NCBI GenBank assembly: GCA_026936325.1
Contig: JAPTHN010000012.1
Span: 38,450,537-38,514,536 of the forward strand
Direction of reading: 5' to 3'
Origin: Platynereis dumerilii
Lineage: Eukaryota; Annelida; Polychaeta; Phyllodocida; Nereididae
DNA: 64,000 nucleotides
Both the position numbers and the translations under genes were made by a program. The notes under the pieces are model-generated. The model worked only from the letters and a program-made list of their open reading frames with translations, did not search any database and was not told the origin of the DNA. Numbering within the stretch: position 1 is the first letter of the stretch; each line of letters starts with the position of its first letter. Positions 49,610-60,304 of the stretch are shown here, piece by piece.

Positions 49610-49925
49610 CTGAAATTATCATATTTTGCTTTGAATTTATCATATTACTTCGCACTATTTATGTATTGATATAAGTGGTGATTGAATTATCCCTTTTACT
49701 TTGAAAGTATCTTATTCTATTTTGAAAGTATGCTATTTCCTTTAATGAACTTATTTTACTTTGAATCTGTCTTATCTTTACTTTAAATTATCCTATTTTT
49801 AATTTGAAATTCTTCCGTTTTACGTGTCCTATTTATAGGCTATTTTACTGAGAAACTGTCCTATTTTACTTTGAAAGTAATCTATTTTATTTTGAAATTA
49901 TCCTATTATACTTTGCACTATATAA
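49610..49925. repeat. 21-bp minisatellite (part 2)
   Basis: About 14 imperfect ACTTTGAAATTATCCTATTTT units, interrupted by short spacers. Confidence 0.8.
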
Positions 49926-49997
49926 GTATACCATATAAGTACCATAAAGGAAGATGCCAATGATTGTTTAATTAGTGAAATTGTAATTTTATTTCAG

Positions 49998-50090
49998 TGC
50001 TGATGGTTCAAATATTCAATCTTGTCTATGGGATCCTCTTTCTCACTCCCAGTTGCACACCACTAGTCTTCATGACAGGGGCATGTAACC
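49998..50090 (+). pseudogene. Decayed exon A copy
   Basis: After TTTCAG, TGCTGATGGTTCAAATATTC and then CTCACTCCCAGTTGCACACC aligns with exon A at 53342 (TGCTGCTAGTTCAGCTATCC, CATGCTCCCAGTTGTACAAT). The reading frame and conserved cysteines are lost, and similarity fades before the donor. It shows that a third, older copy of this part of the gene exists. Confidence 0.75.
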
Positions 50091-50204
50091 AATATGTGTA
50101 ACTAAAATATATATATATATGATTGATTGATTAATTTATTCAGAAATTCAAAAAAAGGTTACATAAAATCAAGAAATGACATGAAGATGAAACGATTGGT
50201 CAAT

Positions 50205-50830
50205 AACTTTTTTTGGAGGGCATTATGGGGTATTAATCAGGCATTAAGTTAATGATTTCTACCCGAGGGCCATAACTGATTAATACCCCATAATGCCCGA
50301 CAAAAAAATGTTATTATAATTATTATCATTTTGAACACAATCCATATCCAAGAAGAAAGTTACCCTTTTTTTTTATCCTTTAACGCCCGCTCCGTTTTCG
50401 CGTTCTCACGTTCTTGTTATTAAATCTAGAGCAAAAACGATTACATAGCAGTGTTCTACTCTTCGTGGAGATAATTTTAGGCTTTTAAATTTTTCAATTC
50501 TGACCATTTTTGGCCGTTTTAGCCCCAAAAAATCAACAAAATCACCATGACGTCACTTCTGATGACGTCACAATACACCAGGTGGCGTTTTCGCGGGCGT
50601 TAACGGCCATTAACGCCCGCGAACTGGGCGTTAATGGCCAGACAATGCCCTCCAAAATGATAATAATTATACAATAATGTTTTTTTGGAGGGCATTACCA
50701 GGGATTAATGACTGGCAGCTGAGGGCAGTAAAATCATTAATGCCCGAGCCGCAGGCGAGGGCATTAATGATTTTACTGCCCGAGGCTGCCAGTCATTAAT
50801 CCCGGTAATGCCAGACAAAGAAACATTATT
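50205..50830. repeat. Nested palindromes with GGAGGGCATTA motif
   Basis: A hairpin of about 110 bp at 50205-50314 (GGAGGGCATTATGGGGTATT facing AATACCCCATAATGCC), one at about 50385-50665 (TTAACGCCCGC family) and one at 50675-50826 (GGCATTACC...GGGATTAATGACTGGCAG facing CTGCCAGTCATTAATCCCGG). They form the left side of the region holding the recombinase remnant and may be its termini. Confidence 0.7.
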
Positions 50831-50986
50831 TGCATTATTATTACTAATATATAAAATAAGACCACAACATCTCTAGGTAAATAATCAAGCTTTAATTTAC
50901 AATCAGTCAAGAAATTTAGGTAAAATTGACATCCTTTGAAAAATGCAATAGTCTAGGCTATGATATGATAAATACACATGTAGCAC

Positions 50987-51674
50987 AAAACCCATTTCTG
51001 GCGCGGCGTATCGGTCGCGTTTACCCCTGACGGCCATTTTCCAAGATGGCCGCCATAAAAATAAGGGCATGCAGATTTTTGGTCTAGATCTTTAATGGCT
51101 TATCCGATTTTGATAATTTTTGGGTCAAAATATATGTATTTCAATATTCCCAAAGCAATGATGTCATAAAAATTTCAATATTGTAAGCGATTCATGCTGT
51201 TTTTAAGGATCAAATGCAAAAAAAGTGAAAAATTTGAAAAAAAATCAAGATTCTCTGGCAAAATAAGGCATCATAGTCAATGAATGGTTGGTTTTAGGGT
51301 AAAAATAACATCATAAAAAACTTCCTGACATACAGAAATACCAGAAACCATGTCTTATTTGTTGCTGTGTGTCATTTAGTGATGAAGATATTCCCATTTA
51401 CATGACTGGTCACGTCAAGTGAGAATTGTGACGTGACGACGTCACGTTTCAGCAGTGGTGCATCTTATGTGTCTAATTTAGCATAACTCTCCAACAGCTT
51501 ATCAGATTTTTTTTTTTTTTTTATACATGTATTTTGACCCAAAAATTATCAAAATCGGATAAGCCATTAAAGATCTAGACCAAAAACTGCATGCACTCAT
51601 TTTTATGGCGGCCATCTTGGAAAATGGCCACCAGGGGTAAACGCGACCGATACGCCGCGCCAGAAATGGGTTTT
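50987..51674. mobile_element. MITE with ~145-bp inverted termini
   Basis: AAAACCCATTTCTGGCGCGG, then CGTATCGGTCGCGTTTACCCC through AAGATGGCCGCCAT and the LIR core (TTAATGGCTTATCCGATTTT), recurs inverted at 51520-51674. The interior of about 390 bp is AT-rich with no transposase. Arms are about 95% alike by eye. Confidence 0.88.
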
Positions 51675-51905
51675 CTGGTGCGCCTTATTATTCCCTTTAT
51701 ACCCATATGCTCCGTTAGTGGTACCTCGTTCGACTAGGCTAGAGCCCCTGGGCTGCCGGTCTAATTGGTTGCCTTGTGCTGTCAATCTGGAATCAGTATT
51801 TTAATGTCATCAATATTTCACAAATTAAGAGTTTTTGGTCGTTTTTTAAATTGTGTGATAAATTAGCCCATTACCTGTTCATAAAACGGTCCTTGAGCAT
51901 CTGCT

Positions 51906-52850
51906 TCATGATCTTGGACAGCAACATCCAGTATCTGTGGCATGTCCTAAAATGTTAAATTTCTTTACTAGTCTTGAAATATTAAAAAAACTACGTAGGC
52001 CTAATACAGAAATATTGCAAATTAAATTTTGCACAAAACTAACCATGTCAACAGAAACTAATTGACGACCAATTAGCACGTCTTCAGGGACAACATCCAC
52101 GTCCTCTTGGACCTAGAAAGGAGAATAGGCCTAGATTAAAAATTAATTTTATCATATAAATATTAATGTTTGTTCGCATTGATCAAGTCATTATTTAGCT
52201 ATAGTTAATTGACGTTAATAATGTAAGTCAGGCCTACCTCTGCATTATCCTGATTTGTGTGCGATGGACCAGTAATGGCGTGCAGATTCATGCTTTCAGA
52301 CAATATATTGCTGCATTGGCGTTTGATTTTCCATCGATGAGCAGGCGACACAAATTCGTCAACATGACGAGTCCAGAACAGAATGTTGATTTACAAATAT
52401 GTTCATGGCCACGTCTACCAAAGAAATAACAAATGTAGAACCACAGAGCTTCCATCAAAATATCTGGGTTACTTTGTAGGACTGGAAGTAGACACCCAAT
52501 TTTTTTCATGAGAAAATCCTTGTCATTAATGATGTCAATATTTCTCTGCAGGTCCTCGATAATGTGCCTTCTTATTGCTGATCTATAAGGCAGGTCATAA
52601 TGGCTGGTGACAGACTCTTGATTTTGGATTTTGTTGCGAGTTTTACTTCCGCATAAAATTTCCGCAGCACAAAATTTAGATCAAACACACTGACTTTCAC
52701 CAAGTCACAGGTTCTGTTTCTTTTTGAAAGCCAATCTTCGAATTTCTTCATCCATGTCATCCCCCAGTGAGTGCTGTCTGAAGTAGCCTTGTTCTTTGTT
52801 ACATCCAGTAAGTTTTGCAGCTTGTCATCATCCCATTCTGGAGAGCCCAT
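51906..52850 (-). pseudogene. Crypton/DUF3504-like tyrosine recombinase remnant
   Basis: Read on the minus strand, 52850-52640 gives a SAM-like core-binding region (KATSDSTHWGMTWMKKFEDW, then LNFVLRKFYAEVK). In another frame 52590-52288 gives LPYRSAIRRHIIEDLQRNID, IINDKDF and ALWFYICYFFGRRGHEH. These match the order and spacing of the KIAA1958/ZMYM-type DUF3504 family, domesticated relatives of Crypton recombinases, up to the first catalytic Arg box (GRRG). The catalytic His/Arg/Tyr half is not found. At least one frame break separates the pieces. It is probably a dead DNA-transposon gene. Confidence 0.6.
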
Positions 52851-52989
52851 TACAATGTATGTCGAAATTTAATGAATTTTGATCTTGACTGTGTTCTGGA
52901 CTCGTCATGTTGACGAATTTGTGTCGTCTGCTCATCTATGGCGTCACCTATGACGTCACATCTGACGTCATGCATCATAAATACATCAC

Positions 52990-53085
52990 AAGGTGACGCC
53001 ACTATCTACACTCTAGTGGTCATTAATGTCATTATGGCCCTACAAGCAGGGCCATAATGAGATTAATGTTTTTCTTTATGGTGGA
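52990..53085. repeat. CATTATGGCCCT palindrome
   Basis: CATTATGGCCCTACAAGCAG faces AGGGCCATAATGAG. It could be the right-hand counterpart of the 50.2-50.8 kb palindromes bounding the recombinase remnant; this is inference. Confidence 0.5.
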
Positions 53086-53341
53086 TTAACATGGGGGGTC
53101 TGGAGCATTATCTGCCAGGTAAAGTGCATGTATAGTAATAATAATGGATGATGATCTAGGATGATGCATGGAAGTCCCAAGTCTTATTTCCAGTGTGTAC
53201 CTGTGGTGAAGAAAAACCATTCGAAGAATGGAGACAATGAACAAATGTGATGTGTGACTAGAAAACAATATATAGATTAAATTTATAATTTAGAAGTATA
53301 CATATACATAATAAATACATAATAACCTATTTTTGTTTCAG

Positions 53342-53539
53342 TGCTGCTAGTTCAGCTATCCAACCCTGTCAATGGGGTTCCTCGGTCATGCTCCCAGTTG
53401 TACAATACAGGTCTTCGTCAGAGTGGAGTTTTTCCAATTGACCCGGATGGACCGCAGGGCGCGTTGTCTCCCTTTCATGTCAACTGTTCCCTGGATGGAA
53501 CATCTGCATCGACAGCTTTCCACCATGACAAAGAAGCAG
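53342..53539 (+). CDS. Fibrinogen-related domain exon A, gene copy 2
   Basis: A 198-base phase 1-1 exon with acceptor TTGTTTCAG and donor GTGACT. It encodes LLVQLSNPVNGVPRSCSQLY, then NTGLRQSGVFPIDPDGPQGA and CSLDGTSASTAFHHDKEA. Near-identical to exon A1 (26560-26757). Substitutions are few and no stops occur, which points to recent duplication or constraint. It would join exon B at 54720 through the split codon GAG. Confidence 0.85.
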
Positions 53540-53570
53540 GTGACTTAAAAAAATAGGTATACATATCACT

Positions 53571-53858
53571 AGGGATGGACACCGTTTGCCAAGTTCGATA
53601 CGATACGTACCGTCGATACGTTTTTTCGGTTTTCGGTTCGTATCGCAATCCGCAAATTTGGCCCCGGATCCGCAATTTAGTGCATTTTTCGGAAAAATCC
53701 GCAAGGCAAACCATGTTTTTGGTCCGGAATTCAGTGGGCTGCAACCTGGGCGAAGGTCCGTTAATGTTTTCAGCGCGATTTTTTGCATTTCTTTGCTTAA
53801 TAAAGTCGTTTTTGACTGTTTTACATGGAAATTAATCTATTTATCTATCTATCTATAA
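53571..53858. mobile_element. Possible hAT-like fragment (TAGGGATGGACACCG end)
   Basis: Starts like the candidate element at 11140 and has GATACGATACGTACC and CGATACG motifs. It runs into a (CTAT)n tail at 53840-53856. No matching right terminus found. Confidence 0.35.
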
Positions 53859-54232
53859 AAATAGTTTTCAAAAACGTGTTCGTTTGACGAATATACCAGA
53901 AGGCTTGACGACCTTACTAGCATTTTTGATGCTCTTGCTAGTTTTGAACAGTCTTTGATGAGTTCACTATGGTCTTTGACGACTTTACTAGCTTCCTTTG
54001 ACGACCTCACCAAGCATGGAACGACTAAGTTACGACTTCACCAACTGACGAGTTCGACCTTTGACGACATTACTGTCACAAAAAAAAAGGACGAATATAG
54101 AAAATCTTAGATTGACTCCAGAATGAAAGATCATGTTTATGACTGTTACAGAAGTTCGTGTTTACCTCTAGCTTTTTGTACAATTAGTTTTCAGTCAAAT
54201 GTATGAGAACTAAAATTAACATCATGTCAAAG
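53859..54232. repeat. Degenerate TTTGACGACCTTACTAGC repeats in intron
   Basis: TTGACGAC(C/T)TTACTAGC-like units recur between about 53884 and 54080. Non-coding. Confidence 0.5.
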
Positions 54233-54340
54233 CAAACAGCGAAGAAATAATTGAAAAAGCCAAATTCAATCAGTAACTGGGTATGTAGCAAACAGTAAGA
54301 GAAATAATTGAAACAGTCAAATTCAATCAGTACTCAAGTA
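54233..54340. repeat. ~55-bp tandem repeat upstream of exon B2
   Basis: Same CAAACAGTAAGAGAAATAAT unit as at 27360-27529 in copy 1. Confidence 0.8.
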
Positions 54341-54664
54341 CAGTACAACCCAAAATAAAGTACGATTACCTCAGCAGGAAGGAAGAATCAGCCACTACTT
54401 TACCCTTTCACACTTTTTGGCTACCTCTGAATGCCTTCCTACCTTTACCTACTTGAAACTACCTTTTAAAATTACATTAAAATTACATTTAAACAACACC
54501 AATTCAAACTCTTTCACCCCAAATGAGTTTGATTTCCTTGATATTGTGCCCCTTTGCTAATTGCAATTACATTACCAGCTGCCTTAATAGAGTTTTTAAT
54601 ATGTGTTAAGGTTGACAGAGGACTTCTGACAGAAAATGTTCTTACTTTATTTTGGGTTGTACTG
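54341..54664. mobile_element. Tc1/mariner-like MITE (324 bp)
   Basis: Inverted termini CAGTACAACCCAAAATAAAG at both ends, TA duplicated at 54339-54340 and 54665-54666. The copy 1 intron reads ACTCAAGTAATAGATAAC without it (near 28355), a direct empty site. Confidence 0.93.
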
Positions 54665-54719
54665 TAATAGATAACTAAACTAACATATAGGCGGATGCTT
54701 GTGTTTTTTTTTTATTCAG

Positions 54720-54935
54720 AGTTTCATTCCAATGGACATGGTGTCTTTGGAATGAGAGTCAACATCACTTACAACCAAATGACGTACGACCAAGTGAGAC
54801 AAGTCGTCACATCGTCTGAAAGTTGTCGTTACGATATCAGGTTCAGGTGCATGGGCTCAAGCATGTTTGGCAGTGGGTGGAAAAACTACTTTGGTCAAGA
54901 TAAAGCATTCATCGATACTGAGGGCTCTGTCAAAG
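54720..54935 (+). CDS. Fibrinogen-related domain exon B, gene copy 2
   Basis: A 216-base phase 1-1 exon (acceptor TTATTCAG, donor AAAG|GTACAA). It encodes HSNGHGVFGMRVNITYNQMT, a Cys-x6-Cys pair (SCRYDIRFRC) and GSGWKNYFGQDKAFIDTEGS. It joins exon C at 58985 through a split glycine codon. The first intron bases run openly to 54990, where a LINE is inserted about 56 bp past the donor. Confidence 0.85.
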
Positions 54936-54991
54936 GTACAAGTATAGATATAGTAGTTTATATACCACACTACAATGCTTTTGATTTTATA

Positions 54992-57793
54992 GACAGACAG
55001 ACAGACAAATTCTTTATTGACCTGTGTAAAAAATATACACCCAGCCCTATATGGGCTTACAAGTCATCAAAATAATTCAAAAGTAACTTTAACAAAAAAT
55101 TTGCTGTAAACTGCAATATTAAAACATTTACAATCACATATTTACAATATTAAAACATTTACAATCACATATTTACATTATTTAAACAACAAACTTCTTC
55201 TTCTATGGAAAGCTTTAAACAAATATTCTGCAGTAAATTTAACTAAATCCTTGGACATCAACAACTTAAATTTTTCTTGTAATGATAAAAAGTAAAAATC
55301 CACACAATGATCTAAAACACGAGTTAAAAGTAAATTACGTAAATCGTTATAAGTATTACAATGGAACAAAAAATGATTTTCATCTTCTAGAACATGATAG
55401 GAACAAGATTCACAAACTCTATATTCTAATGGTATATCATTGTAACGTCCTGTCTCTATTGCTAATGGTAGAACACCGAACCTAAATTGTGAAAGAACAG
55501 ACAAATGACCTCTATCATAAATTTTATATACATAATCCTCAGCACCGAATGTAGTTTTAAACTCTCTGTAAGTTCTTAATTTTGGCATGTTAGTTACTTG
55601 ATTTTTCCAGTTGGTTTTATAAATTTCCATCAGTTGACGTTGTGCATTTTCCAGGTTAATAGGTTAATTTTCTACAAAATTTTGAGTAAGATTCAATTTA
55701 GTGAATATTTGTAAAACCTCATTACTCCAATTTCTCTTGTTAATTTGTTTATCAACTTCAAACACTTGCTTTGTTAGTCTGTTTTCATCCATGTAAACAA
55801 GTCTATTCCAAAGATGGAGTATTTCAATATGACGTCTAGTTTTTGAATCAATCCATCCCATATCGCCTTTAAAAGCACGTTTTGGGGTAAAACTATTCAC
55901 ACCTAGAAAAAATCGTATTGCCCTGTTTTGTATTGCTTCAGGTTTAGAAAAGTCTTTGTAGCCCCAAACTCCTGAACAATAATCCATAATAGGAACAACA
56001 CCTGAATCAAACAATTTACTGTATGTTTTAAATCCTAAACCTTTCAATTTGTAAACTTTGTTTTGGATACTTCCAAGCGCTCTTCCAGCCGAGTTGGCAA
56101 GGGCAGTTGATGTAACATTATAATCAAGACATTCTTCTAAGATAAGGCCCAGATATTTATAGCTTTTTACAATTTCAATTGATTCATTTCCATAGGTAAA
56201 TTCACAGTTGCTAACATTTAGACCTTTATGTCTAAAGTGGACAATTTTTGTTTTACCAATATTAACTTTCATTTGCCATTTACTACACCACTGATACATT
56301 ACATCAATCATTTTCAGTAGAGCTTTTTTTCCTAAGGCATTAACTGTTGTAAATCTCCATAATCTGCAAAATGACTTTAGTCACCAAAAGTAGTTGATGA
56401 CAGTTTTTAAGCTGGTAGTTCTGTTTCACACAGTTAAACATGGATAAATTTTGTATTTATAATACCTGGTTCAGAAGCGACAACATTGTGAAACAATGAG
56501 AAACACAAGGGGGGGGGGGCTACATCTCAATGCCTCTGTTGGCGATTATGAATCAAGTTCTGTTCATTTGGAGAGGCAAGAACACATGTTATTGTACTGG
56601 TTAATTGCAATTAATTTTACCATACCCCAACAATTAATTTGCACATCCCACAGCAGCAGTATACAAGTCAATGCCAAAATGCAATGCTACAGTAGTGCAG
56701 AGGAGAATCAACGACACCTGTGGAAGACTGTGAGATTGAGACTGAGATTAAGCAAGTGACTGAACATTAGTCGACAAGTGATTACACTTAAGTGTCAATC
56801 TCTTTGGTGTCTCAGAGGCGACCATGGAGTGATTATGAATGTAACAAAGTTAAAGTCACGGCACTCAGGCGACACTGAGATCTAGACTACAGCTCCAGGT
56901 GATTGAGACAGTGCCATGGCTATGATTCACACTATTGAATTAAATTTTTACCGAGTGAATCAAGGATTTTTAAAACTGGACACCATGTATGATCAAACAT
57001 AAATCCTTATATGTGTATATCACTTTTGTAATTTAAGGCAAATGTGAAGCTCTCTCCCTGTGACTCACAATTACACAAGCATAATATTTCAGAGAACATT
57101 GCAATGGACAGAATAAGTCGCCTCTGAGACTCCCAGATGACTGAAACTTGTATAATCACTTGTATAACCACACCATAGTCGACCAACAGTCAATTGCTTA
57201 ATCTCAGTCTCAATCTCAGGCGCCCATAAGAAGCCTCCCCCTCTCCTCTTTGTTTCTCATTGTTATAAATTGTGTTGCATTGGAACCAGGCTTTTTCAAT
57301 GCCAAATTAATCCATGTATAACTATGTAAAACAGAAATAACAGCTTTAAAACTGCCATAAACTATTTTTGGCGACTAAAGTAATTCTGGAGATTACAGTT
57401 TATAATCACCAAGGAAAAAAAATCTCTCATTGGCGACTAGCAGGTCAGTCGACTTCACTTGCAGTTCCACAGTGCTCAGTGAAATCCACTCAAGTGCATG
57501 GAACTGGCAAAAACATACTGTTAGTCGCCAATGATTACACATAACTGCTGAAGTATCAATCTGTTGAGTGTCTTTGAGGCGACTAAGGAGTGATTATGAA
57601 TACAAGCGACATAAACATCATGCTACTAAACTTCCAATCTAGCCTTTTAAAAAAGTATTGATCACAAATTTTAGAATATATCTAACAAATTTATCTTCAG
57701 CATATTGAGTTAGTTACACCCCGTCTGCAGAGCCAACTTTATTAACTCAGTCAAAGATATATTTCGACAAAATAGATGGACAGATAAAATATA

Positions 57794-57826
<33 letters not shown>

Positions 57827-58565
57827 CAGATAGATGCATGGATAGATGGATGGATAGATGGATGGATAGATGGATAGATGGATGGATGTCAATCCGGTAG
57901 GGAGCTGTTCTAAGAGACAACTCCCAAAGCACTGTTGTTAGCAGGTCACTTGAAACAGTGTCCGTGCTCAGCAAACGAATACCCCATATGTGAGGTGATT
58001 ATGAATGATTGACAGTGCTGTCATATCCACACTAACTTACAACTATTAAAGTTGTTTGGTTGAATTGTTGTACAGGCATATACAATTGTAAAAATTATAA
58101 TAAATCATTGTATAAGACAGAGCAACGTTTTAAAATTTCTCATTACCTTAGAAAACTGTAATAAACAAATGTCAAGTTAGGGGGCGGCTTCATTGCATTG
58201 TAAAGATCACAGCTATCAGATTAAATAATAGATATTAAACTGTGTCAATGTTTGCTTGTATACCACTGGTTTTCTAAGTAGCCAGTAATCCTCTAAGTGT
58301 CCATAATCGTAATCTTTGGTGATTACAGCTCAAAATCGCTAGGAAAAAAAGCTCTAGTAAATCACTTTCAGACTCAGCAATTAAGGACAAGTCATCTGCA
58401 TACATAAGAATACTTAATTTAACATTGTCTGTAACATTTACACCCATTTCTAAATTTTTAATATCTAGAGCTAAGTCATTAATATATAAACCAAAAAGAG
58501 TAGGGGATAATGGATCACCTTGTTTAACCCCTGAACCTAACTGAAATGAGTCTGTATTAGCATTA
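54992..58565 (-). mobile_element. 5'-truncated LINE (Jockey/CR1-like), split by a 2-kb element
   Basis: The minus strand encodes, from 58565 down, SGVKQGDPLSPTLFGLYIND and the MYADD catalytic box (about 58391-58405). After the insertion at 56330-58354 it continues with the RT thumb/C-terminal region (YKYLGLILEECLDYN; VVPIMDYCSGVWG; 56311-55664). The tail (QFRFGVLPLAIETGRY and a CESCSYHVLEDENHFLFHC zinc-knuckle-like motif) ends at 55178. An in-frame stop lies at about 55664. The 3' end has AATAAAG and a (TGTC)n tail. TTATA flanks both sides. Only the RT core onward remains, so it is non-autonomous. It sits in the intron after exon B2 and is absent from copy 1. Confidence 0.88.
56330..58354. 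mobile_element. Foldback DNA element inserted in the LINE
   Basis: Ends are inverted (GAGCTTTTTTTCCTA left; TAGGAAAAAAAGCTC right) with TA on each side, and removing it restores the LINE reading frame. The first 1.09 kb (56330-57421) is itself a large imperfect palindrome: 56460-56760 faces 57100-57310. The last ~0.9 kb repeats terminal-type motifs (GTGATTATGAAT, GGCGACTA) and holds a (GATA)n microsatellite at 57798-57890. Probably composite, with one copy next to or inside another. Confidence 0.8.
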
Positions 58566-58569
58566 TTAT

Positions 58570-58984
58570 ACTGTGAAAATAAGTCATAAAGACATAAACA
58601 AGCCTTTGATATATTTTTTGCGAAAAATGGTATAATAGCATGAAGTTTGAGAAAATAACTAGGTCTGGGTCAGTTAAACACCTTATTTTGGGGTTTTAAC
58701 ATACATTTTTGATAGTTAGATCCAGAATGGACAAAAATGAGTGTTAGAACCCTCAAAAGTGGTGTTTTACATAACACTTATTGTGAGGGCAAGCAAAAAT
58801 AATACTAATGACTTCTCTTAAGCATAAAATAAAATGATGTAACAAAGTAAAACAGAGGCATTGGCACTCTTGTATCAGTCATTTCTCGATACGATCACAT
58901 GACTAGCGCTCAACCAATCAGAGTGCAGCTTTAATGCAAGGAAGCACTAATGATAATCATTACTCTTAATTATTTTTTTAACAG
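58570..58984. other. Intron between LINE and exon C
   Basis: Paralogous to 28690-28930 (after exon B1) and then to 42720-42828 (before the exon C paralogue). This shows that copy 1 once had the same intron. Confidence 0.7.
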
Positions 58985-59134
58985 GTAAACACTGTGAATT
59001 TCTCAGCATGACCAATGTCAATCGAACTGTAACTGAAAAAGCTAACGTCCCAATGAAGCAAATAATGTTTGGTGATACCGATGATGCTACGGAGGAATTA
59101 TATTGTCAACTGGGACCTCTGATTTGTGAAGGAG
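58985..59134 (+). CDS. Exon C, gene copy 2
   Basis: A 150-base phase 1-1 exon (acceptor TTTTTAACAG, donor GTAAAT). It encodes GKHCEFLSMTNVNRTVTEKA, then NVPMKQIMFGDTDDATEELY and CQLGPLICEG, with three cysteines. The family of this segment is not recognised. Position after the fibrinogen-related module and a decayed paralogue at 42829 support it as a real exon. Confidence 0.75.
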
Positions 59135-59242
59135 GTAAATCTAGCTCTCTTAAAAAATTCTAAAAGTGTCTCACGCAATGCAATGTCTTTTGTATATTCT
59201 CCAAGTGAATTTCTCCTGATAAAGAAAACATTTACATTTTCT

Positions 59243-59275
<33 letters not shown>

Positions 59276-60044
59276 GTAATTTATATATTTGCTGATTATG
59301 TAACTGCAATTCGGTCAAATATATACATCAATCCGTCTGCCTGTCTCTCAAGATATCATTTATTTGGTATTGGATATTTCATTGACTGATCGAATAATTT
59401 ACTGAGAAATGCGAAGTAAAATAACAATCAGTTGTGATATTGATTTCTTGGAAACTTCTGATGATGCACTAAAAGCCTCTTCTGACTTGGCTATTTTTAT
59501 GACTTAAGAGCCAGTTTTCCTTAGATCGAAAAATTCTAGCTTATTCAAGACAGCCGTAGGCTGTCTTGAGATAGAACACATTGCATTGAGACTTTCCTGC
59601 ATTCTCAAGTTGCAACGGTTGTTCATTTGCTCTGTGGACCAAAGAATCCTGCACCCCTATTGGCCGTAGCAGACAAATTTTGCCGTTGCAACTCCTCTCA
59701 GCAGGTGCATATTCCACCATTTTTTCTGATACTTCAAATTCAAGTCCATCGATTCAAAACTTTGCAGCTTCTTTTAACCACTTTGGGGAAATGTAGGAGC
59801 CTCAGGTCAGTTCATGCAAGCTTTAAATACGTTTTTCTGGGAAATTCAGTCCAAGATGTCCTATATATTGCCCCAGACAGCCCTGCAGAGGTGCGACATA
59901 TTCTGTGTCGCACTGTGCTGAATTCAGTCAATACAACTACGTTGTTGTTGGGCAGTCTTTGTCGGACTAAGTTTTCGTAAGAATCAGGCAGGATGTGCTA
60001 CTCACCCGATTCGCTTTTACATATTATTATAATGAAATTTTCAG
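59135..60044. other. Intron with (AAT)n and a perfect hairpin
   Basis: (AAT)n at 59246-59276. Perfect 10-bp stem CAAGACAGCC-GTA-GGCTGTCTTG at 59546-59568. A 117-codon frame at 59627-59980 overlaps no splice signal and is discounted. Confidence 0.6.
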
Positions 60045-60304
60045 AGGCAAGTAAACCTGAATTTGTGACAGACGAAGGACAACTGGAGAAGTCGAACTTC
60101 AGGATTGTCAGTCCAGACATGTCATTGCAGCTGAAGTTGTGCACGGCTGTTGAGTGCGGCGTCAAATGTGTTAAAGCAGGATGCACCCGTTTTGCCGTTT
60201 CTGAGCATGAGTGCTTGTGTGAAATGAGTTTCGGAATTGACACCAACTATCGACCGTACAGCGAGTCTGCTGCTGCAGGGTTTGACATCTACAAGATGTT
60301 TTGA
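60045..60304 (+). CDS. Terminal cysteine-rich exon D, gene copy 2
   Basis: The acceptor AATTTTCAG is followed by 85 codons and TGA. The exon starts in phase 1 and completes a Glu codon with exon C. It encodes ASKPEFVTDEGQLEKSNFRI, then a six-cysteine patch (C-x4-C-x3-C-x4-C-x9-C-x-C) ending AAAGFDIYKMF. The spacing, with CxC near the end, recalls WSC or PAN/Apple carbohydrate- or protein-binding folds, but I cannot assign one. No transmembrane helix follows, so the product is probably secreted. No paralogue was seen in copy 1. Confidence 0.78.

Noticed and set aside
57710-57974. Frames encoding HLSIHLSIHLS-type repeats
   Set aside because: Translation of a (GATA)n microsatellite.
59627-59980. 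117-codon frame between exons C and D
   Set aside because: No acceptor or donor in suitable phase; the adjacent exons join correctly without it.
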